DNA of 31,602 nt from Chromera velia (taxonomy: Eukaryota > Sar > Chromeraceae). Within the stretch, counting starts at the first letter, position 1. Every line of letters starts with the position of its first letter. Where the stretch lies: NCBI GenBank assembly GCA_018398765.1, contig JAHBMJ010004749.1:10001-41602 (forward strand), written 5' to 3'. The notes beneath the pieces are model-generated. The model did not search any database and was not told the DNA's origin. It saw only the letters and a list, made by a program, of their open reading frames with translations. Shown piece after piece: positions 21,443-29,400 of the stretch. A program made the position numbers and the translations under genes.

Positions 21443-22059
21443 TTAACCTTATAATTTTTAAAACATGACATTGTGTCAAATAGTGTTCTAAGTTAGTGTT
21501 TAAGAATCTAGAAGCCTCAAATTTATATTGAAACACAGCTTTTTTTCGCCTCTGAACATGTTTTTTGCCATAAAAAATAGGACCTCGTTTTTTAGAAATG
21601 GGCCATAATGGGCCTCATTTCTCCCCCATTTCCCTTATTTATCCCCCAATATATTAAGGAGTTGTATAACAGTGCAATAACATTTATTTGTCATTATAAT
21701 AAATAAGCAATAGTATAACAACACTGAAATAACACTTGTTGATTTCCTATGAAATTGGGGTATAAATGGGGTGAATGGGGGCAAATTAGGGCGCATTTCG
21801 CCCCATTTTTCCAAAACGGGATACATTTTTTGACTGATAAAAACATGTTATCTAGTTAAAATAAGGCGTGTTTCTAAAAGTTTCGGGCTTTTAGAATCTA
21901 ATTAGATAATTTGAAACATTATATGACAGCTTTTTCATAAATTATAAACATAATTAGAAATTGGAGTGAAATGGGGGCCCCACTTATAAAGCAAAATTTT
22001 TTATGTAATTTCCGGGGTAAATAATTTGTGAATAAGCTAGTGAATAAGTGAAATAATAA
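21443..22059. other. Right arm of the large element, no gene
   Basis: AT-rich sequence with two CCCCATTT/AAATGGGG palindromic clusters (21590-21660 and 21755-21825). No coding frame of note. Confidence 0.55.
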
Positions 22060-22324
22060 GTGAATTTACACTGGAACTATAGTGTGTCACAATGAGAATT
22101 TCTAAAACCTTTTGTGTCACAATGATTTATGAAACAATAATTATAATTTTAAGAACTTTTGACTGATTTAATTAAATCATACTTATGTATGATAAAATTA
22201 GTTGTAGATCGCGGCTTGACACGTATCAAGGGGCGGCGTTATAGCCATTGCACGGACTGCATGGGGTGGAAGCAAGGGAAGGAGAGGGACATCTGATCAA
22301 TGCAGTGATAATATCTTTTAAAGA

Positions 22325-22474
22325 ATGATGTCCAGTAGAGGGGGTAGCAGCACATCAGTCCCTTTTAGAGGATGCTCAGGCCGTAGCGGGGGGCTCTCAA
22401 GAGCATTGGATGCACAACAGTGTGCAGCAAAAAAGAAAGCACGAAAGCAACGCAGAGGAAGGAGACGATTTTGA
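22325..22474 (+). CDS. Possible 49-aa Arg/Lys-rich ORF
   Basis: ATG to TGA, 49 codons, in a GC-richer island inside an AT-rich element. It starts MMSSRGGSSTSVPFRGCSG and ends in a highly basic KKKARKQRRGRRRF. It is too short to have family support and may be a captured exon fragment or chance. No splice or promoter evidence. Confidence 0.2.
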   Translation: MMSSRGGSSTSVPFRGCSGRSGGLSRALDAQQCAAKKKARKQRRGRRRF

Positions 22475-22718
22475 TTGAATGAATGAATGAATAAATAAAT
22501 AAATGAATGAATAAATAAATGAATGAATGAATTATGAATGACCAAGGCAGTGAATGAGTGAGGGAGTGAGTGAGTGAGTAAGTGAGTGAGGTGAGTGAGG
22601 TGAGTGGGGTGGGTGGGTGAGTGAGATAAGTGAGTGAGTAAGTGAGCGCAACTAAGTAGGTGAGGTGAGTGAAGGAAGTGAGTGAGTGAGTGAGTGAGTG
22701 AATGAGTGAATGAGGTGA
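22475..22718. repeat. (TGAA/TAAA)n then (GTGA)n tetranucleotide tract
   Basis: About 60 bp of AATG/AAAT units followed by about 170 bp of imperfect GTGA units. The minus-strand 143-codon frame here (LTHSLTHSLTH repeats) is its translation. Confidence 0.95.
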
Positions 22719-22939
22719 GTCTGACCTTCAGCGACTCTGAAGATTTCAAGCTAGTGGCTGCTAGTCATTTTAAAAGTCTAGGATCACTTCAAAGTTTGTC
22801 TAACAATTTCATCACATCTAACTTACTCAAACTATTTCATCACACCTATTGTGACACAATTATTTGTGTCACTGGTACTAATGTATAGGGTATTGTGTCA
22901 GAATTTTAATTGTGTCATACTATAGTTTCAATGTAGGTG

Positions 22940-23400
22940 AATTAGGGTGAAATGGGGAAGAATTTTTTTTTATATATGTGGAAAAAATAGTGAATGACTT
23001 TCAAAGTATTTGAAATTGGTAGAAAAGGTTAGACGGTTTTTATAAGCTTAATTTGAGCTTCATATGACACAATTAACCCCCTTAAAAATATTGGTCCATT
23101 TGGGGAAATGGGGTAAAATAGGGTAGAAATGGGGTAAAATAGGGTATCAGAAATTGGGTTACCCCATTTTACCCCATTTCCCCCATTTTTTTTTATTTGA
23201 AAAATATTATGAATGGCTTTAAAAGCATTTTAAATGAGTAGAACAATGTTAAACGTTTTTTATGAGCCTAATTTAAGCTTCATATGATATCATTAACCCC
23301 CCAAAAAATATTGGCCTATTTTGGGAAATTGGATGAAATTGGGGTGAAATGGGGCCCCATTTCCCCCATTTATACCCCAATTTAATAAAAAATTCATGCA
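22940..23400. repeat. Subterminal repeat units, right arm of the large element
   Basis: Two ~190-bp related units in tandem. Each has GGGGTAAA/CCCC palindromic clusters, a section like TTTTATAAGCTTAATTTGAGC or TTTTATGAGCCTAATTTAAGC, then TTCATATGA and TTAACCCCC and AATATTGG. The left arm carries a similar block in the opposite orientation. Confidence 0.65.
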
Positions 23401-23478
23401 ACACATCAACTATACTTAAACAACATATTTTTTAGTTTAATTGACACCAGAAAAAAAATAAAAAACAAAAAAGTGAAA

Positions 23479-23516
23479 ATGACTGTTTTTTTTTTTTTTG
23501 AAAATGACCCCTATAG
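23479..23516 (-). repeat. Right terminal inverted repeat of the large element
   Basis: Partner of 11715-11750: 14 T, then GAAAATGACCCCTATAG on the plus strand. Confidence 0.7.
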
Positions 23517-23523
23517 ATCGTAA
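23517..23523 (+). repeat. Candidate 7-bp target duplication, right
   Basis: ATCGTAA, identical to 11708-11714. Confidence 0.6.
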
Positions 23524-23582
23524 TCGGACCACCTGATTGCGAATTTGATCTGACCACGGTATAGATACATGGCGGTTAACTG

Positions 23583-24079
23583 GCTGCTCACTAGGCGTAT
23601 CACAGAGAAAAAAAAAATTTAAGCCAGTCCTTACTTAATTTTTTTTTTTTTGCTCAATGATGTTAGATGACCTAGGCGCTAGCCTAGGCGCCGGCTAGAG
23701 AAAAAAAAAAGGAAAAAAAATAAGCGATTTGAGGAGATCTTTTTTTTTTTCTGTTATTTTTTACTTTTTAATCCTGAACAACACTTAGCAACAGTTGTGC
23801 AACACACAAACAACACTTGTACAATACTTGAACAACAGTTGTTTGACTGATACAGAAAAAAAAAAGAAAAAAAGTAAAGGGTTTTAGGGGATCTTTTTTT
23901 TTTTTTCTCTCTAGCCGGCGCCTAGTAGATAACAAACAACTGTTATTCAAGTGTTGCATAAGTGTTGTTTTGGTGTTGCACAAGTATATGTTGCTTATAG
24001 GTATTGCACAAAAAAAAATAATAATTTAAGCCAATTCTGATTTACTTTTTTTTTCGTTGTGATACGCCTAGGCTGCTCA
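23583..24079. mobile_element. Fold-back MITE with perfect 8-bp target duplication
   Basis: GCTGCTCA at 23583-23590 and 24072-24079 flanks a 481 bp body (23591-24071). The ends are CTAGGCGTATCACA and its reverse complement, each followed inward by an A (or T) tract and a TTTAAGCCA-like match. Inside, CTAGGCGCCGGCTAG (23684-23698) pairs with CTAGCCGGCGCCTAG (23911-23925). Nearer the centre, TTGTGCAACAC/CAACAGTTGTT sections also pair. Almost the whole element can form one hairpin. No coding capacity. The 8-bp duplication and TAGG-like end suggest mobilisation by a hAT transposase. Confidence 0.8.
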
Positions 24080-25503
24080 TAGCGCCGACTAGAGCGCCGA
24101 ACGAAGCCGCCAACGGTCTAAGCCTTTTCTAGGCAGTGGACTGCGGGGGGCACCCAGAATATAAATCCTATCCTATCCTATTGTTAGCGAGCACTATATT
24201 AATTTTTGCGCTTCTAGCGTTTGACGGCGCAACATTCGACACAGTTCTATTCTTACAACAACCCTAGCAACAACCGCTTGAACAGTATAAATTTTACTAG
24301 TAATTTCGCCATTAAAATAAATCAAAATCATTAAATTACTCTGAATGCTCTCTTTTAAACTCTATTACCTCAGGTACAGCCAGCGAGCTTACGCACTGGC
24401 ATATTAATGCTTGAGATATATAATGTACATTTATTACTAGTAAGATTTATTAATTACACACATTGTTGCTCGGAAAAATCTTTTCATTGGAGAACTTTGA
24501 AATTTGTTCGATCCTGTGCATCAGCCAGTGCATCGGCCACGTGCGAAAAATCACACGGTACGCTTGCGATAAGAAACACCATGCATTTGCCCGTTTTTGA
24601 ATTAATTCATAAAAACTGATGGTAGCACTCAATTCGGAAGCAAATTTGTCTACACATGTAGACGAGCGCGATTTAAATGAGTGTGGGTATTTTTTTAATG
24701 AACGGAGAGAGAGAGGGGGGGGGGAAGCTGCAAAAACAAAGAAGTGATTAGGGGGAAACCACACGCACGGGAGGGGCCCTGGAGGGCGGATTCGTGGGGC
24801 AAGTCAGCGTGTTCGGAGTTGACCTGCAGCCAGCTTAATTGTCTACTGCATGCATGAGTGCACCAAAGAAAAGTGAGAATTAGTGGGCGACGCATCTGCT
24901 CGACCCTTCTTCCCTTCGTCCGAGTTGGCTGGACACTCTAGCTCTGTCTCGCTCTCTCTCTCTCTTTCTCTCTGTGCATGCTAAGAGAGGGAAGAGAAGA
25001 GAAGAAAAGTGCGTCCTGTCACCTGCGTGCCCCTCAAGCACGCCTTTTCTAAATCCCTCCTGACCACCCTTTTTTCGAGCAGAGAAAGTTAGCGTCTTGT
25101 CCCCCCTTTCTGCTTTGCTTCTGTCCAGCTGCCACAGGGACGAGGGCATCGCACGCATGCAGCTCCTCAATTCCGTCTCTCCAACAGAAAAAGAAAGCAC
25201 CCACCCTCAGGCTCTGAGCTGAAGGAGCCTCCCCGCACGCCCCCCGCCAGCCACAGACTGCCCCCCCAAGCCGACGGAACGACCCCGAAGACAACATTCA
25301 GATACAAACAAACAAATAAACACATCAGCCAGGATGAGGCAGGCTTGACGCACGCAAAGAACGACAAAAGGAGATAAAAGAAAAGGAGAAGGAGACATGG
25401 AGAAGAACGGCGCTCCACCGTTCCTCCTCTAACTTCCTTCTCTCTCTTTTCACAACCGAGAACCGACCGTCTGCCGCCCCGCTCTCTTCACTGATTCACT
25501 CAC
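24080..25503. other. Intergenic sequence and 3' flank of SMC4
   Basis: AT-rich sequence to about 24.45 kb with an ATCCT/TCCTA short tandem run near 24165-24182, then mixed, pyrimidine-rich sequence. Open frames on both strands lack motifs. The 3' UTR of SMC4 must lie in the right-hand part; I cannot place its poly(A) site. Confidence 0.45.
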
Positions 25504-26372
25504 TCACTTGTTCCTTCGCTCTGTCCCCACCGCCACACTCCCGGGGGAGGCGGCCCGGGGCAGCGTGTCCTTCCCCTGATTCCCCCCCCCTCCCCTGCCT
25601 CTGCCCCTGCCTCGGAGTGAAGGTACAGCGAGGGGCTGTTGGCCGTCGGGGAGAAACTTCTGTGGGCGGGCGGGCTGTCCTCTTCTATTCTCCTTGCTTC
25701 CCTCACCCTCTGAGTCCGATGAAGCCTCACGGACCCCTCCCTGCTGTCTGCGCCTTTTGTTCGCCTGGTCTCCCTGGCTTTTGCCTGCGTGGGCTGCCTT
25801 GCGCTTGTCCGACTTGTCCTGCCTCATCACCAGGGCGTCTCCCAGATTCATGCCCCCAAAGGGATACTCACGGACTCTCGTCTCGTTGTTGCGCTTGGAG
25901 ACGCCGACCTGTTTTGGAGAAGGAAGGAAGGAAGAGTTGGGGGGGAGTGAGGAACTGTGAGGGAAACTTTGCATGGAGCGGGAGGGAAAGGAAAGGAAAC
26001 TGGCAGAGAGAGATCCTTGCGGCAGATAAGGACGGCCCAGGAAATTTGAAGGCGACGTGGCACAACTGAAACGGGCGTCGGGAAAAAAAGAGAGAGACCC
26101 CATCCACAGACTCAGACTGCAGTGGCACCCTCAGAAGCCAGCCAGCCAGCCCTTTTTTTCTCCGAGCCCCCAACGCCCCCCGACCCAGAGAGAAAGGGTG
26201 CAGAAGGACGGGAGCTGAATTTCCCTCTCGACTGGAAGAAAGAGAGAGGGAAGGCACAAGAGGAGAGAGAGAGAGGAGACCAGACTGACGAAGCTGTCTG
26301 CCATCTCGAAGTTCTCGTTACGCAGAGAGATGATCAGGAATTGGCCGTTGGACGTTTGAGCCTGCACATACG

Positions 26373-26416
<44 letters not shown>

Positions 26417-29400
26417 GAAAGAAGGGGGACGGGCCACTCGCAGCGCTCAAATCTGATTTTCTTTTCAGAAAAAGATCAGAAGAGAAAAGAAACTGCAAGG
26501 CGGTTTTGGCTGTCTGTCTGTCTGACTGACTCGAATGTACTGCGCGATGGTGAAGACGTTGGTGTGGTCGAGTGCGGCATCGATTTCGTCGAGGAAGTAG
26601 ATGGGTGTCGGCTTGAACTTGTGGAGGGCAAAGATCAGAGACAGAGACGCGATCGTCTTTTCCCCCCCTGCAACGACTCACTCACTCGCTCAGTCAACTG
26701 GAAGCGTCGGACGGCCGGCAAATATTTCAGTGCGCCCCTGTCAGGACTTCCTGATTCACAGACAGACGAGTAGACTGAGCAACAGAAAGACAAACAGAGA
26801 GACTAAACGCAATCACGCGTGAATTCGATGAACGACCCGACAAGGACACAAACAAACGGCCAAGCCAAGAAACAAATCAGCAAACAGGCGAATAGACAAA
26901 CAAAAAAGAAACGAAAGAACAAATGAATGAGGGGTTGGTTCACCAACAGACAGACTCACCGGAACAGGTGGCGATCTCCTGCCAGCTTTTGTCTTTGGGC
27001 CTGACGGTGAGTTTGATGCCCTCAGTGAACGGGTCAGCGCAGTCGATGTACTCCAGGTCCGCTGTGCCTCCCACAGTCAACTGCTTGTAGATGTTGCGCA
27101 GCTGCACGCAATCCGACAGATACACAAACAGACAGACAAACAGACAGATTCTTACTCACGAGATGAAGGCATGATGTTGAGCTACGTTCGAGTGTAAATG
27201 TGGACGCATTCGCGTGTGAAATCGCAAGATGGGCATAAAAAAAAAATGCCAAAAAAACATTAGTACCTCCATCCCTGATTTGCTATTATGATGTCGCTGT
27301 GTTCCTTCAGTCTGTGTGCCTGAAAATAACATGTTCCGATGCCCCTTTCTCTTTAGGGGTTCTTTCTGCAAAGACTTTCTTTCAGCTTTCACGATCGCGC
27401 CAAACTTTCTTCTGTCTTCACCTTCATGCAGTCTCAGTCTCAGTCTCTTTCTCTCTCTCCCTCTTTCTCTTTCTCTTCTTTTCCCCTATTTGCTTCTCTC
27501 TGCTCTGGCATTCCCTCTTTCCTTGTCGGCAGGCGTCCATCACACAAAGGTTCACACAGACAGACACACAGAGACGCACCTCCACCTGAACGATCCGGAA
27601 ACCGTTTTCGAACCTCTCCCTCCTGTCCGCAGAGTACTTCTCTCGCTCGACCTTGATGGCCTTATATTCCTTCGCAGCCTGATGGCGCGTGTACACATAC
27701 ACACACACACATATACACACACACACAGAGAGAGAACGACGGCGGTTGGAGGGCTAACCACTTTCAAAGGCAAGAGCACCGACAAAGCTAGAGGCCCGCG
27801 GGGCTGGCAGGACTCCCGAAGGGTATGGAGCAAGGGTAGCAGCGGGGCCCTCAGACAGATACATGAGGGGTGCAAAGGGGGGTCCGACTGGACGTCCAGA
27901 GAGCGAGAGAGAGAACGAAGAGGAACAAAGTGAGGGGAGAAAGCGAAGGAGTGAGGAATGAGGGAAAAAGGGAATGGGAAAGAAAAGAAAAGAGGAACGG
28001 AGAAAGAAAGAAAGGCAGACAGAAGGAGCAGAGAAATCACGAGAGGGAACAATCCACTGACTGACCTCCTCTTTCTCCTTAAATTTCTGATTCCTCTTTT
28101 CCCTCTGATCCCAGTAGCTCTTGGTTGCATTCTTGGCCTCATCCTCGTTCTTCTGCCGTCTCCCCGCAGGCTGGTTGCTGTCATTGATCGCAAAGTCGAC
28201 CCTGGACCTCTTCGACGAAAGAAACTTTCGCATCCTCTTCTGCACACACTCACAGTTGATGATGCAGAATGCGTATGTGTACGTGTTTATGTACGCAAAC
28301 CCGCAAATCGACCCAAAAATCGAATCACAACATTATTCACATCCCCAACATATTTTGTTTTCCCCTCCTCCTCAGACAAGCATGGAGGGGAAACACCAGG
28401 GGCCGAGAGGAAAGAGATCAGAAAGACGACAAAGAAGAAGGCACCACAATTTCTCTGACTGTGTGTATGTGTGTGCGTCTTTCCTGCGTCCCCTGCCTGC
28501 ATCATGTCTTCGGATCTCTCCCCTTTCATGACTTTCCCCCTCTCCGTAGACCGACCACATACATGCACACTCCAGAGAGAAAACACGCACCAGGAGCAGA
28601 CATGCAGACGGACAGACCGACAGAAAGAAACCAAATGATTATTCCCTCCTCGCCTTTGTGATGCATGACTGACTAACTGACTGACTGACGCAGGATTCGA
28701 GGCATTGGAGTTCCTCCTCAGTCCAGTCAATCCATCCATTTCTGACCGCACGCTCAGACACAAACTCCAAGCGCCACTTGATCCTTCTCCTCAGCTTCTT
28801 CATCGCTTCACTTTCCTCTCTCTCCCCTCCGTCTCTTTCTGCGTCCCCCTCCTCGTTGTCCTCCCCTCCCTCCGGCTCCGAGAGGTCGCCGTCTTCCCCG
28901 TCCGAGTCGCCGAATTCGTCGTCCTGCACGTGCAGGCAGGCAGGCAGGCAAGCAGGCAGGCAGGCAAGACTCAGTCAGTCAGTCAGTCACGCAGCTGGAT
29001 GCACGCAGACTACTCTTTCTTTTCTTTCCCCTCCTTCTCCACAACAGACAAGAAAGAAAGAAAGAAAGAAAGAAAGAAATGTCAGTCCTGGGCTCTTTTC
29101 GGATCCCCCCTTTTCGGAGAGAGGACGAAGTGGAGGGGCGGAAGGACCTGCTGCGATCCTTCTTTGCAGTTTTGCGTGAAAACTCTGACCCCGGCAAGAC
29201 AGACACGTTCACCGAGGGGCCTACTGAAGACCAAGAGAAAGGGCCCTCAACTTTCTGTCTGTCTGTCAGTCTCACCTCTACGTGAGCTGAAACTGAGAGA
29301 CTGACTGACTGACTGAATGACTGACCACTACAGCGTTGTCTGTCTGCAGCTTGTTCCTGTCCTCTAGGTAGATGGCGTAGTCGTCGTATTTGGTCTTCGC

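Larger units (their letters stand above)
22066..22936. mobile_element. 0.87 kb terminal-inverted-repeat element
   Basis: The left end TTACACTGGAACTATAGTG continuing into TGTCACAAT mirrors the right end, which read inward is CTACATTGAAACTATAGTA then TGACACAAT: about 28 bp at roughly 80% identity, with further TGTCACAAT copies inside. GTGAAT flanks both sides (22060-22065 and 22937-22942). The interior holds a small basic ORF and a tetranucleotide repeat tract. No transposase is present. The superfamily is undetermined. Confidence 0.55.
11715..23516. mobile_element. Large inverted-repeat (fold-back type) DNA element, host of nested insertions
   Basis: The left end reads CTAGGGGTTATTTTC, then exactly 14 A, then CGGTCAA. 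The right end, read inward on the minus strand, is CTATAGGGGTCATTTTC, 14 A, CAGTCAT. ATCGTAA flanks both ends. Homology continues inward: both arms carry AAATGGGGnCCCCATTT-type modules followed by a GGCCAATATTTT, GGGGTTAAT or AGCTTAAATT-like section, in opposite orientations (about 11860-11990 versus 23240-23400, with another copy near 22990-23190). Subtracting the three insertions leaves about 2.9 kb. No transposase is recognised; a decayed minus-strand coding region lies at about 12190-13206. The superfamily is uncertain: long subterminal repeats recall fold-back or Mutator-like elements, but 7 bp is short for the latter. Confidence 0.65.

Noticed and set aside
22480-22720. CRISPR-like array
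   Set aside because: The units are 4-bp tandem repeats without spacers, and the sequence is eukaryotic.
22318-22749. 143-codon minus-strand open frame
   Set aside because: Mostly LTHSLTHS repeats from the GTGA tetranucleotide tract.
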